Below, in pieces: positions 35,649-43,707 of a stretch of 64,000 bases of DNA. Numbering within the stretch: position 1 is the stretch's first letter; each line of letters starts with the position of its first letter. The DNA is from CBDAPX01 sp965198725. Its GTDB lineage: Bacteria; Pseudomonadota; Alphaproteobacteria; Rhodobacterales; Rhodobacteraceae. A program made the translations under genes and the position numbers. The stretch lies in the NCBI GenBank assembly GCA_965198725.1, contig CBDAPX010000002.1, positions 62,001 to 126,000 of the forward strand. Direction: 5' to 3'. The notes beneath the pieces are model-generated. The model ran no database searches and was not told where the DNA came from. It saw only the letters and a list, made by a program, of their open reading frames with translations.

Positions 35649-36502
35649 GCTGTGACGGGCAACAACGCGGCCGCTGCGCGGGCCGCTTCGGCCTCAAGCA
35701 CGGGCCAGTCCGGGACGTCCGTGTCCCATTCCACCAGCAACGGCTTGGCGCCGGATTTGGTCAGTGTGTAGTCCAGCAAGGCCCAAACCGGGTCAACCAC
35801 CTCGCGCCCGTGACTGTCGATCAACAACGGCGCGCCGTGGTCATCCTCGTCCTCATCATGTCCGCCAAGATGGATTTCACCAACTTTATCAAGCGGGTAG
35901 CAGTCGATATACTCTTGCGGGGAATAGCCCAGATTGGTCGCTGACACGAACACGTTGTTCACGTCCAACAACAGTCCGCAGCCGGTGCGCCGGCTGATCT
36001 CTGCCAGGAAATCGGTTTCCGACCACGTGCTTTCGGCGAAGGCCAGATAGCTGGACGGGTTTTCCAACAGCATTTGCCGGCCAACCGTTTCTTGAACCTG
36101 GTCGATGTGATCGGCGACGCGGTGTGAGGTATCTGCCGTATAGGGAAGCGGCAGCAAATCGTTAAAGAAGTGGCTGTCATGGGTCGACCACGCCAAATGC
36201 TCGGAAAAGCTTGCCGGGTTCAGCCAGCCAACCAAGTGTTTCAGACGTCTCAGATGGTCTGTATCCAGCGGTCCCTCGCCGCCGATCGACAGGCCAACGC
36301 CATGTACCGAGACGGGAAAGCGTTCGGCCAGATGACGCAACTGTGCCAAGGGGCGACCACCATCGCCCATGTAGTTTTCCGCATGGATTTCCAGCCAACG
36401 GACACAACCGGGATCGGCAATAATCTGGGAAAAATGCTGGGGCTTGTATCCAACGCCCGGTGCGGCGGGCAGGGTAAAATGGGAATGCGTAGCGTCCAGC
36501 AT
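35645..36502 (-). CDS. bufB: DUF692 multinuclear iron enzyme BufB
   Basis: 285 residues with a TIM-barrel-like DUF692 domain. Metal-ligand motifs are visible: EIHAENYMGDGG near residue 37, SVHGVGLS near 65, SEHLAWS near 98, LLDVNNVFVSATN near 176, and EIHLGGHD near 205. In the bufferin and methanobactin systems this enzyme uses oxygen and non-haem iron to modify cysteine residues of a peptide precursor. The precursor gene lies 71 bp upstream. Confidence 0.9.
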   Translation of the reverse strand: MLDATHSHFTLPAAPGVGYKPQHFSQIIADPGCVRWLEIHAENYMGDGGRPLAQLRHLAERFPVSVHGVGLSIGGEGPLDTDHLRRLKHLVGWLNPASFSEHLAWSTHDSHFFNDLLPLPYTADTSHRVADHIDQVQETVGRQMLLENPSSYLAFAESTWSETDFLAEISRRTGCGLLLDVNNVFVSATNLGYSPQEYIDCYPLDKVGEIHLGGHDEDEDDHGAPLLIDSHGREVVDPVWALLDYTLTKSGAKPLLVEWDTDVPDWPVLEAEAARAAAALLPVTA

Positions 36503-36535
36503 GTCAGGTGCCTTTCGGCGAAGGTCGTCAGAAAG

Positions 36536-36558
36536 GACGGGCCGGCAACCGGCCCGTC
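36536..36558. repeat. Perfect 10-bp stem-loop between bufA and bufB
   Basis: GACGGGCCGG-CAA-CCGGCCCGTC. It lies in the 71-bp gap between precursor and maturase on the minus strand, followed there by CTTTCTG, a weak U-tract. It could partially terminate or protect the bufA message, favouring more precursor than enzyme. Confidence 0.65.
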
Positions 36559-36573
36559 GAAAACTCTTTTGGC

Positions 36574-36876
36574 TTATGCCGGGATGTCACGCTCCAGCGG
36601 CTCGAGCGAGCCTTGACGTGCGGTGCCATCAGCCATCGCCGGAAGGTCCATGTCGCCGCATGTACCGGCGTCAACCAGTGTCCATGCGTTGCCTTGGTAA
36701 TCAACGGTCGAGGTGCCAGCGCATGTTGTGCCCGGACCCGCTGCACAGTCGTTTTGACCGGCCAGCGATACGCCATAGCATTTTTCTTTGGCTTGGGCGT
36801 TTGCAGTCGTGGACATGCCTGTCAGAGCGGCTGCAACGGCGCCTGCGACGGCCAGTGTTTTAACGGTGTTCGACAT
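36574..36876 (-). CDS. bufA: Bufferin precursor BufA (DUF2282, copper-binding RiPP)
   Basis: 100 residues. A signal peptide to about residue 28 (ending STTANAQA) precedes the core, which has four Cys (EKCYGVSLAGQNDCAAG, TTCAGTS, DAGTCGDM) spaced as in described bufferins. Bufferins are periplasmic, cysteine-modified peptides that bind copper and lower its toxicity. First gene of bufA-bufB-bufC-doxX. The acidic C-terminal tail (LEPLERDIPA) lacks cysteines. Described homologues need the DUF692 enzyme for maturation. Confidence 0.9.
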   Translation of the reverse strand: MSNTVKTLAVAGAVAAALTGMSTTANAQAKEKCYGVSLAGQNDCAAGPGTTCAGTSTVDYQGNAWTLVDAGTCGDMDLPAMADGTARQGSLEPLERDIPA

Positions 36877-37047
36877 CTCTTTAATCCCTTTATCTGGTTA
36901 AGGTGTCAGGTCGTGACATGCATACCCTAACCAATGTGGTGTAACGTTGTGAACTCACGAGCGTGTGGGTCACGCGCGCGTCAAGACAAGTGACCGCAAA
37001 TGAACGGGCAAGTCTTTGATAAATCGTAAATTTTTATGATATGTTAC

Positions 37048-37071
37048 AAAAGGACGCCCCGCAGGGCGTCC
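37048..37071 (-). terminator. Intrinsic terminator of thrS
   Basis: An 8-bp perfect stem GGACGCCC/GGGCGTCC with a 4-nt loop (37052-37071). On the minus strand it is followed by TTTTGTAAC. It lies 27 bp past the thrS stop. Confidence 0.75.
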
Positions 37072-37097
37072 AATTAATCTTGTCTGATGAGGAATTG

Positions 37098-39041
37098 TTA
37101 CAAAAGATCGGGCGGCGTCGCGGCGCGTCCCAGCTCAATTGTTACAGCGTCCAGCGGCTGCACACTGGTTTGCTTTTCACCAAGACGGCGCACCGAAACA
37201 GTTCGGTCTTCGACCTCTCTGTGGCCCACAGCCAAGATGACTGGAACCTTGCTTAACGAATGCTCGCGGACCTTGTAGTTAATCTTTTCGTTGCGCGTGT
37301 CCGCCTCGGCGGTCACACCGGCAGCTTTCAGGGCTGCGACCACTTCGGCCACATAGTCATCGGCTTCGGATGTGATCGAGGCGACCACCACCTGACGCGG
37401 TGCGAGCCAGAACGGTAACTTGCCTTCCCAGTTCTCGATCAAGATGCCAGTAAACCGTTCAAGCGAGCCAAAGAGCGCCCGGTGCAACATGACCGGCGCT
37501 TGTTTTTCGCCCGATTGGGTCACGTAAGTGGAGCCAAACCGTTGGGGCAAGTTGTAGTCGACCTGCAAGGTGCCACATTGCCAATCCCGGCCAATCGCGT
37601 CCCGCAGCACATATTCCAGCTTTGGTCCATAAAAGGCCCCTTCGCCTTCAAAAATCGTGTAGCTCATGCCCGCGCGATCCAAGGCTGTTTTGAGCGCGCC
37701 CTCGGAGAGATCCCAGCTTTCGTCGCTGCCGATGCGGTTTTCGGGCCGTGTCGACAGTTTGACATGCACGTCCTCAAAGCCGAAATCCTTGTAGATCGAC
37801 AAGATCAGGTCGTTGACCTTCAAACACTCGTCGGTCAGCTGTTCCGGTGTGCAATAGATGTGCGCGTCGTCTTGTGTGAAGCTGCGCACGCGCAACAACC
37901 CGTGCAACGCGCCAGAGGGTTCGTAACGGTGCACTTTGCCGAATTCGGCGATTTTCATCGGCAAATCCCGATAGCTGCGTAGGCCATGATTATAGAGCAT
38001 CATGTGGCCGGGGCAGTTCATCGGCTTTAGCGCATAGTCACGGTCATCATGGGTTTCGGCGAGGAACATGTTTTCCATGTAGTTGAACCAGTGTCCCGAC
38101 GTCTCCCACAGCGCGCGGTCCATGATGTCGGGGGTGTTGACCTCGACATAACCGGCCGCCTCTTGGCGCCGCCGCATATAGGCGATCAGGGTTTGGAAGA
38201 CGCGCCAACCGGCGGGGTGCCAGAACACCGACCCCGGCGCGTGTTCTTCAAAATGGAACAGGTCCATTTCGCGCCCCAGCTTGCGGTGGTCGCGTTTTGC
38301 AGCCTCTTCCAGCATGTGCAAATGCGCTTTGAGCTTTTCTTTGCCGGTAAACGCCACGCCGTAGATGCGTTGCAGCATTGCCCGGTCGCTGTCACCACGC
38401 CAATAGGCACCGGCCACAGACATCAGCTTGAACGCGTCACCCGGCACTTGGCCGGTATGCTGCAGATGGGGTCCGCGGCACAGATCCTGCCAATCGCCAT
38501 GCCAATACATGCGCAGCGGTTCGTCGCCCGGGATCGCCTCGATCAGTTCAACTTTGTAAGGCTCGTTGTTGTCCTTGTTGTGCTGGATCGCGCGATCGCG
38601 TTCCCAAACCTCGGTCCGGACCGGTTCGCGCTTGTTGATGATCTCTTTCATCTTCTTTTCGATGAGGCCAAGATCTTCGGGCGTGAAAGGTTCTGACCGG
38701 TCGAAATCATAGTACCAGCCGTAATCGATAACGGGGCCAATGGTGACCTTGGTGTCGGGCCAGATTTCTTGCACGGCACGGGCCATGATATGGGCCAGGT
38801 CATGGCGCACGAGCTCATTGGCTTGCGCTTCATCCTTCATGGTGTGGATCGCAATGCGGGCATCGGCATCGATGGGCCATTGCAGGTCCCAGTGCTGACC
38901 GTTCACGGTCGCGCTGATGGCTTTCTTGGCCAGCGAGGTAGAGATGTTTGCCGCGACATCGGCGGGTGTGACACCGGCATCAAAGCTGCGCGCATTGCCA
39001 TCGGGAAAAGTGAGAGAGATTTGGGACTGGTCAAGGCTCAT
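37098..39041 (-). CDS. thrS: Threonyl-tRNA synthetase
   Basis: 647 residues: N-terminal TGS domain (about 1-65), editing domain with HDLAHIMARAV near residue 79 and HSLSKVPV in the C-terminal end, class II catalytic core with MNCPGHMMLY near residue 338 and RYEPSGALHGLLRVRSFTQDD near 372, then the anticodon domain. It charges tRNA-Thr in the cytosol and clears mischarged Ser-tRNA. Own terminator; monocistronic. Upstream leader of more than 100 bp shows no obvious T-box or riboswitch. Confidence 0.96.
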   Translation of the reverse strand: MSLDQSQISLTFPDGNARSFDAGVTPADVAANISTSLAKKAISATVNGQHWDLQWPIDADARIAIHTMKDEAQANELVRHDLAHIMARAVQEIWPDTKVTIGPVIDYGWYYDFDRSEPFTPEDLGLIEKKMKEIINKREPVRTEVWERDRAIQHNKDNNEPYKVELIEAIPGDEPLRMYWHGDWQDLCRGPHLQHTGQVPGDAFKLMSVAGAYWRGDSDRAMLQRIYGVAFTGKEKLKAHLHMLEEAAKRDHRKLGREMDLFHFEEHAPGSVFWHPAGWRVFQTLIAYMRRRQEAAGYVEVNTPDIMDRALWETSGHWFNYMENMFLAETHDDRDYALKPMNCPGHMMLYNHGLRSYRDLPMKIAEFGKVHRYEPSGALHGLLRVRSFTQDDAHIYCTPEQLTDECLKVNDLILSIYKDFGFEDVHVKLSTRPENRIGSDESWDLSEGALKTALDRAGMSYTIFEGEGAFYGPKLEYVLRDAIGRDWQCGTLQVDYNLPQRFGSTYVTQSGEKQAPVMLHRALFGSLERFTGILIENWEGKLPFWLAPRQVVVASITSEADDYVAEVVAALKAAGVTAEADTRNEKINYKVREHSLSKVPVILAVGHREVEDRTVSVRRLGEKQTSVQPLDAVTIELGRAATPPDLL

Positions 39042-39189
39042 GGCCTGGTCTCCTCGTCAGTTTGGCGCCCACGGAACGCCCGGTTGCGGGTTATGTTGCG
39101 CGCGTCATTTGGCAGGTGCGGGTCAGGCTGTCAACTGTTGTGGCGGAGGAGAGGTCGGATTGAGTATTTGAAAAGAGAAGAAGGGTGGG

Positions 39190-39218
39190 GCGCCGCCCAG
39201 GGTGGGGCCGGGCGGCGC
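39190..39218 (-). terminator. Terminator downstream of the MAPEG gene
   Basis: A 9-bp GC stem (GCGCCGCCC/GGGCGGCGC) with an 11-nt loop. On the minus strand it is followed by CACCCTTCTTCTCTTTT, a pyrimidine-rich tail. It lies 6 bp past the MAPEG stop. Confidence 0.6.
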
Positions 39219-39224
39219 GCCGGG

Positions 39225-39623
39225 TCAGGCCAGCAGCAATTGCACAGCAATCGCGATTATGCAGAGCCACGCGGCAGTGAAGAGGATGGGGCGCACCGGT
39301 AGCTGCCGGAAATCCCCGATCATCCAGACCGCATGGACCACGCGCAGACCGAAGAAGAGCGCACTGGCCCAGATGGTCACAGGCGTCGAGACCCCGGCCA
39401 TATGCGCGATCAGCACAGCGGCTGCGAAGGGCGGAAACTGTTCCATCAGGTTCAGATGCGCCCGATAGGCGCGGTGGACCCACGGCACCATGGTCGAGAT
39501 ATCCGGCGGTCGGTTCTCATTGGGGAAGGTGACCGGGGTAGAGTTGACGCCCACAATGAACGGGATCCAGAGCGAGGCCGCGAGGATGGTGGTCAGCGTC
39601 AAAAAGGTGAGTTCAGGTGTCAT
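39225..39623 (-). CDS. MAPEG-family membrane protein
   Basis: 132 residues with four membrane helices; motif PNENRPPDISTMVPWVHRAYRAHLNLMEQFPPF near residues 33-65 matches the MAPEG core where glutathione binds. MAPEG enzymes act on lipophilic electrophiles or eicosanoid-like substrates. It overlaps the upstream ArsR-SRPBCC gene by 4 bp and is presumably controlled with it. Confidence 0.88.
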   Translation of the reverse strand: MTPELTFLTLTTILAASLWIPFIVGVNSTPVTFPNENRPPDISTMVPWVHRAYRAHLNLMEQFPPFAAAVLIAHMAGVSTPVTIWASALFFGLRVVHAVWMIGDFRQLPVRPILFTAAWLCIIAIAVQLLLA

Positions 39624-40375
39624 TGTGCCATCTCCGGATCATGAAAGACCGCGGGTTTGCCGGTTTCAAGCCAGGATTTGACACCGGCAAGGGTGCGCGC
39701 CCAGCCGTCGCTGACACCGTCGCTCATATCTGCGGGCAGGTCGTAATGCTCGACTGTCAGGCGGCAGTGACTGCCTTCGACTTTGATCAGGTAAACGTAA
39801 CGGGATGCGGGAAGCGGGACATCCGGGCCCGCCCAATGGGGTTCAAACGTGCGCTCGATCCGGGTTTTGGGTGTCAATTGCGTGTCGGCGCAGATCAGCA
39901 TGACCTGATTGCCTTCCATGTAATAGACGGTCTTGTTGCCCTGCCGTTCGACCTGCGAGGCGGCAAAGTTGTAATTGGCCTCTTGTTCAGGGTCGGTCAG
40001 CGCGTCCCAGAGCGCGTCTTGGGTGCAAGTGATATAGGTCGACATGACAAAGTCTGGTTTGGACATATTACTCTCCAATCGGGATTTGAAATCCAGCATG
40101 TTGCGCGCCATCGGGCGGGCGAGCAGGGGCTCGATCCAGCGATCGAGGATTTCCTGCACAGGTGCTGCGTTAAGGTAGTGATGTTTGAACCGCCCGGATT
40201 TCCGGGTGGTGATCAAATGGGCGTCTTCGAGCACTTTGAGATGCTTCATCACGCCGAACCGGGTCATATCCAACTGCTCTTCCAGTTCGGTCAGCGTCTG
40301 TCCGTCTTGCGCGCGCAGGCTGTCCAGCAGCGCGCGGCGGGCAGGGTCGTTGAGGGCTTTGAAAATCGCATCCAT
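39620..40375 (-). CDS. ArsR-type HTH fused to an SRPBCC/AHSA1 domain
   Basis: 251 residues. The N-terminal winged helix (about 1-95) has ALNDPARRALLDSLRAQ and TRFGVMKHLKVLEDAHLI as in ArsR/SmtB repressors, without a visible metal-binding Cys pair. The C-terminal half (about 105-245) is an AHSA1-type SRPBCC ligand pocket (TYITCTQDALWDALTDPEQ). Such fusions bind a hydrophobic ligand and regulate the adjacent gene. It overlaps the MAPEG gene by 4 bp; a palindrome lies upstream. Confidence 0.87.
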   Translation of the reverse strand: MDAIFKALNDPARRALLDSLRAQDGQTLTELEEQLDMTRFGVMKHLKVLEDAHLITTRKSGRFKHHYLNAAPVQEILDRWIEPLLARPMARNMLDFKSRLESNMSKPDFVMSTYITCTQDALWDALTDPEQEANYNFAASQVERQGNKTVYYMEGNQVMLICADTQLTPKTRIERTFEPHWAGPDVPLPASRYVYLIKVEGSHCRLTVEHYDLPADMSDGVSDGWARTLAGVKSWLETGKPAVFHDPEMAQ

Positions 40376-40386
40376 GACACGCTTTT

Positions 40387-40409
40387 ACGTGATTCTTTAG
40401 TCACGTGAC
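40387..40409. promoter_or_regulatory. Overlapping palindromes upstream of the ArsR-SRPBCC gene
   Basis: ACGTGA (40387-40392) and TCACGT (40401-40406) are perfect arms with an 8-bp spacer, and GTCACGTGAC (40400-40409) is itself a perfect 10-bp palindrome. The site is 12 bp upstream of the ArsR-SRPBCC start and is a plausible autoregulatory operator. Confidence 0.55.
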
Positions 40410-40432
40410 AACAAGGTCACATAATAAAGTTG

Positions 40433-40470
40433 AAAAAACGCCCACGCCATTCAAGGCGGGGCGTTTTTTT
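40433..40470. terminator. Bidirectional terminator
   Basis: Two nested GC stems (5 and 4 bp) with a 6-nt loop, flanked by an A6 run at the left and a T7 run at the right. It terminates the sigma/anti-sigma transcript on the minus strand and would also stop plus-strand transcription. Confidence 0.8.
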
Positions 40471-40491
40471 GAATGATGTCAGGGTGTCTGT

Positions 40492-41226
40492 TTAGACGTC
40501 CATACCGATAAAGCTTTGCGACATACGTTCGATCATGGCCGCGTCGTTGCCGCCGATCAGTAGGTAGGCATAGCCGCTGCGCGCCCAAGATGCGGCGCTG
40601 AGACCTTCCAGCTCTTTGAACTCGGGATCGGTCATTTTCTCTGGGTCCGTACGAATGATGCAGAGGGCCAGCGGATCGCCGGTGCTGGTCAGGAAGGCCA
40701 GTTGAATAAGTGCCTTGCCCCGGAAGCTGAGGATTTGGGCGCGGGCGTATTCGGCGTCGGGAAAGACTGTGAGCTTGCCTACGGGGATCGATTTGCCAAT
40801 CGCGGCGCCGACGCGATCCAGCTCTGCCTGTTGGGCCACCGGGGTGGTGTCCACATGGGCCAGGGTGCTGTGGGAATAGAGCGCTTGATAGGCGGCGACG
40901 TAATCCACCCAGCCCCGATCTGGTGTCGTGTTCCACGATCCGGCCACATAACCGATGGCCAATCCGGCGGCCAAGGCGCCTGCGGCAAGGCTCGCCACAA
41001 GGCCGCGACGGCGCGGTGCGGGGGCCACGGGAATGGCGACATGGCCGGGTTCCAGGCCACCAAACGCATCCGCGAGCGCGGCGGTGTTGATGTCCAAAGC
41101 AGCCAGACGTTTTTGCAGGGCGGTATCTGTTTCCAGCGCGCGGCGGATATCGTCCATCGGCGCGAAATCAGCCTCGCCATCGAGGTAGGCGACCAGTTCT
41201 TCGTCACTGAAATGTCTATCGTACAT
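40492..41226 (-). CDS. Anti-sigma factor (membrane-anchored)
   Basis: 244 residues from ATG 41226, with AGAGGTG upstream. The N-terminal soluble domain (FSDEELVAYLDGEADFAPMDDI) resembles anti-sigma N-termini; one transmembrane helix (GLVASLAAGALAAGLAIGYVAG) lies near residues 84-105; a periplasmic C-terminal domain follows. It overlaps the ECF sigma gene by 11 bp. It should sequester that sigma factor until an envelope signal is sensed. Confidence 0.85.
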   Translation of the reverse strand: MYDRHFSDEELVAYLDGEADFAPMDDIRRALETDTALQKRLAALDINTAALADAFGGLEPGHVAIPVAPAPRRRGLVASLAAGALAAGLAIGYVAGSWNTTPDRGWVDYVAAYQALYSHSTLAHVDTTPVAQQAELDRVGAAIGKSIPVGKLTVFPDAEYARAQILSFRGKALIQLAFLTSTGDPLALCIIRTDPEKMTDPEFKELEGLSAASWARSGYAYLLIGGNDAAMIERMSQSFIGMDV

Positions 41227-41746
41227 GACGCACCTCTTGCGGATCACGAAACTTCTGCGCCAGAACCGTGCGGGCGGCCGCCAAACGGCTCATCACGGTT
41301 CCAACGGGTATGTCCAGGATCATCGCGGCATCCTTATAGGAGTATCCTTCAACATAAACCAAGATGACCGTTTGTCTCTGCGCCTCTGGCAGATGCAGGA
41401 CATGTTGCATCAATTCGCGGCGCTCCTGTCCCTTTTCCGCATCTTGGGACGGGTCAGAGATTTCGGCCGCATCAATGGCGATCAGACCGTTTCCGGTGCG
41501 CACCTTTTTGCGGCGCAATTCGCTGATCCACAGGTTATGGGTGATCCGGAACATCCAGCGGTCCAGATGTGTATCCGGATCGAACTGAGCCGCCTTTTCC
41601 ATGGCGCGCAAGCAGGCCGATTGCGCCAAGTCATCCGCGTCTGCCCGGGATCCGGTCAGGGTCAGCGCATAGCGCCAGATCCTGGGAAAGACCTGGGTCA
41701 GGTCCTTGCGCAGCTCTGAATGTGTGTCCCGAGACGCCATTGTCAC
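41216..41746 (-). CDS. RNA polymerase ECF sigma factor
   Basis: 176 residues. Region 2 includes LTGSRADADDLAQSACLRAMEKAAQF near residue 30-55 and region 4 LPEAQRQTVILVYVEGYSYKDAAMIL near 117-142. It directs RNA polymerase to envelope-stress promoters. It overlaps the anti-sigma gene and follows the cytochrome c gene by 8 bp, so it is co-transcribed with the anti-sigma and possibly the cytochrome. Confidence 0.92.
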   Translation of the reverse strand: MTMASRDTHSELRKDLTQVFPRIWRYALTLTGSRADADDLAQSACLRAMEKAAQFDPDTHLDRWMFRITHNLWISELRRKKVRTGNGLIAIDAAEISDPSQDAEKGQERRELMQHVLHLPEAQRQTVILVYVEGYSYKDAAMILDIPVGTVMSRLAAARTVLAQKFRDPQEVRHVR

Positions 41747-41754
41747 CGGTTCCC

Positions 41755-42123
41755 TCAGTTCGACTTGTCGATCAGATAGGCAATCACGTCCGCGATGTCG
41801 CCTTCTTTTTTCAGGCCCGCAAAGCTCATCTTGTTGCCGGGCACCACGTCACGCGGTTTGGCCAGAAAAGCTGTCAGTGTTTCAACATCCCATGTCAGGC
41901 CGGAATTGGCGAGCGCGTCGGAATACCGAAACCCGTCAACCGCGCCGGCAGGTGCATCCACGATCTTGTATAGGGTCGGTCCGACCTTGTTTTTGCCTTC
42001 GGACACGGTGTGGCGAGCTTTGCATTTTTTGAACACGTTTTTACCGGCCTTGGCATCGCCCTCGGCAAAGACGGGACCGGCAAGCAACAGGGTAACGGCG
42101 GCGATGGGCAGCTGTTTGATCAT
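41755..42123 (-). CDS. Cytochrome c-like protein with a CxxRH haem motif
   Basis: 122 residues from ATG 42123: signal peptide to about residue 20 (ending GPVFA), then KKCKARHTVSEG where class I cytochromes have CxxCH. The DNA reads TGC AAA GCT CGC CAC, so the second cysteine is replaced by Arg (CGC instead of TGC). The distal Met-type loop GNKMSFAG is present. Either haem is attached by one thioether bond, or it is non-covalent, or this is a mutation/base-call error. It lies downstream of yceI but behind a terminator, and just before the sigma factor gene. Confidence 0.8.
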   Translation of the reverse strand: MIKQLPIAAVTLLLAGPVFAEGDAKAGKNVFKKCKARHTVSEGKNKVGPTLYKIVDAPAGAVDGFRYSDALANSGLTWDVETLTAFLAKPRDVVPGNKMSFAGLKKEGDIADVIAYLIDKSN

Positions 42124-42134
42124 CTCTTGGCTCC

Positions 42135-42169
42135 AAAAAAGGGGCGCGCCCGGGTGGGGATGGGCGCGC
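42135..42169 (-). terminator. Terminator between yceI and the cytochrome c gene
   Basis: An 8-bp GC stem (GCGCGCCC/GGGCGCGC) with a 10-nt loop, followed on the minus strand by CCC and TTTTTT. It lies 9 bp after the yceI stop and 11 bp before the cytochrome start, so it should reduce read-through into the cytochrome-sigma genes. Confidence 0.7.
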
Positions 42170-42178
42170 GGCCTTTGC

Positions 42179-42763
42179 TTATATTTCAAAAACCATGCGG
42201 ATCGAAACCGGGGTGACCCGGGTGATGCCGGGCAGGCTGGCCAATTCCATCAACTTGTCGATCCCGGCATCGATGCCCAGATCGGCCGTCGACAACATGA
42301 TGAAATCGGCGGTCGTGACCAATACGCGGTCTTCGGCCAGGCGGGCGACCATCATTTCGGCCTCGATATCGGCGTCGACGCCGCCAAAGGCCAAAGTGCC
42401 TTCAAAGTCCGTCAGGGTCACCGCGCCCACGTCTAATTCGTTGACGTCGTCCAGATCGACTTCGCCGGTTAACGTGGCGGTTGCCGTGCCTTCCTGAAAC
42501 ACATGCGCGGTCATACGTTCATTGCGGATGTCGATATAGGTTTCGACCGATGCCAGATCGATGTTGACGGAAACTTCGCCCGCTTCGCCAACAGTGCCGC
42601 TGACACCGCTGAAATGGTGCACCTCGCCCACGACATCTTTTTTCACCGATCCGAATGCGACGCTGGATTCGCCCTCAACCGATTTCCAAACCCCATGTCC
42701 GCCTGCCGATGCCGCTGTTGCTGTCAGCGTGCAAAGAGCGGCGTATCCCAGTTGCTTGATCAT
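42179..42763 (-). CDS. YceI-family periplasmic protein
   Basis: 194 residues with a signal peptide (cleaved near TAASAGG). The mature YceI lipocalin-like barrel shows GESSVAFGSVKKDVVGEVHHF near residues 31-51 and NERMTAHVF near 81-89. YceI proteins bind long isoprenoid chains. It is the first gene of a set with a cytochrome c, an ECF sigma factor and an anti-sigma factor, but a terminator follows it. It shares the MIKQL start with the cytochrome. Confidence 0.87.
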   Translation of the reverse strand: MIKQLGYAALCTLTATAASAGGHGVWKSVEGESSVAFGSVKKDVVGEVHHFSGVSGTVGEAGEVSVNIDLASVETYIDIRNERMTAHVFQEGTATATLTGEVDLDDVNELDVGAVTLTDFEGTLAFGGVDADIEAEMMVARLAEDRVLVTTADFIMLSTADLGIDAGIDKLMELASLPGITRVTPVSIRMVFEI

Positions 42764-42957
42764 CCCAAAACTCCCTTCGAAAGAAACCGGGACGACGATG
42801 TCCCTGCATGATCAACGCGAAAGTGCTGGAATTTATTCAGAAGATTTTTGCCGATGCGGCGCTTGGAGCTTCTTTCCCCTGCGTCAGGTTGCGGCTTGTC
42901 GGATTGCGACCTGCGAGCTGTCATGCGACAGCTGGCAAAAAAGACTGGGAGGCTCGA

Positions 42958-43707
42958 ATGCCTGCGCATACTTTTCTGGAAACGCCCCAAGGACGGCGGC
43001 TGGCCTATCATAAAACCCAAGGCAAGGGACCGTGCATCGTGTTTCTGGGCGGGCTCAAATCCGACATGGAAGGGACCAAGGCCATCCACCTCGAAGCGTG
43101 GGCCAAGGCGCAGGGGCGACCGTTTTTGCGGTTTGACTATTCCGGTCACGGTGAAAGCAGTGAAACCTTTGAAGAGGGTTGCATCGGGGACTGGGCCGAG
43201 GATACCGCAGCGGCGCTGGGGTCGCTGACCCAAGGCAAACTGGTCGTTGTCGGCTCTTCGATGGGCGGCTGGCAGGCGCTGCTGTTTGCGCGCGCCTATC
43301 CCGAGCGGGTCAAAGGGCTGGTGACAATCGCAGCAGCCCCCGATTTTACAGAAGACGGGTATTGGGCCAATTTCACAGATGCGCAAAAGGCTCATTTGGC
43401 AGAAAAGGGGCAGGTTGAACTGCCCTCCGACTACATGGATCCTTACATCGTCACGCAGCGCATGATCGACAGTGGGCGCGAAAACCTGATCTTGCGGTCG
43501 GCCTTGGATTTGCCATTTCCGGTCCGGTTTCTGCAAGGCACCGCTGACACGGCGGTCAGTACCGAAACTGCTGTCAGGCTGCTGAACCACGTCAGCGGAC
43601 CGGACATGCGACTGTTGCTGGTGAAAGACGCAGACCACCGTTTTTCCGACGACCGATGCCTTGGCTTGATCGAAGACGCGGTCCTCGACGTGCTGTCCGA
43701 GGGATGA
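42958..43707 (+). CDS. Alpha/beta hydrolase
   Basis: 249 residues. The oxyanion region is FLGGLKSDMEGTKA near residue 28, and the nucleophile elbow VVGSSMGGWQALLFARAYPERV near 95. The catalytic His is probably in KDADHRFSD near the C-terminus. GGGAGG lies 6 nt upstream of ATG 42958. It overlaps the phosphatase-like gene by 4 bp. First of four genes reading to 46086. Confidence 0.88.
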   Translation: MPAHTFLETPQGRRLAYHKTQGKGPCIVFLGGLKSDMEGTKAIHLEAWAKAQGRPFLRFDYSGHGESSETFEEGCIGDWAEDTAAALGSLTQGKLVVVGSSMGGWQALLFARAYPERVKGLVTIAAAPDFTEDGYWANFTDAQKAHLAEKGQVELPSDYMDPYIVTQRMIDSGRENLILRSALDLPFPVRFLQGTADTAVSTETAVRLLNHVSGPDMRLLLVKDADHRFSDDRCLGLIEDAVLDVLSEG

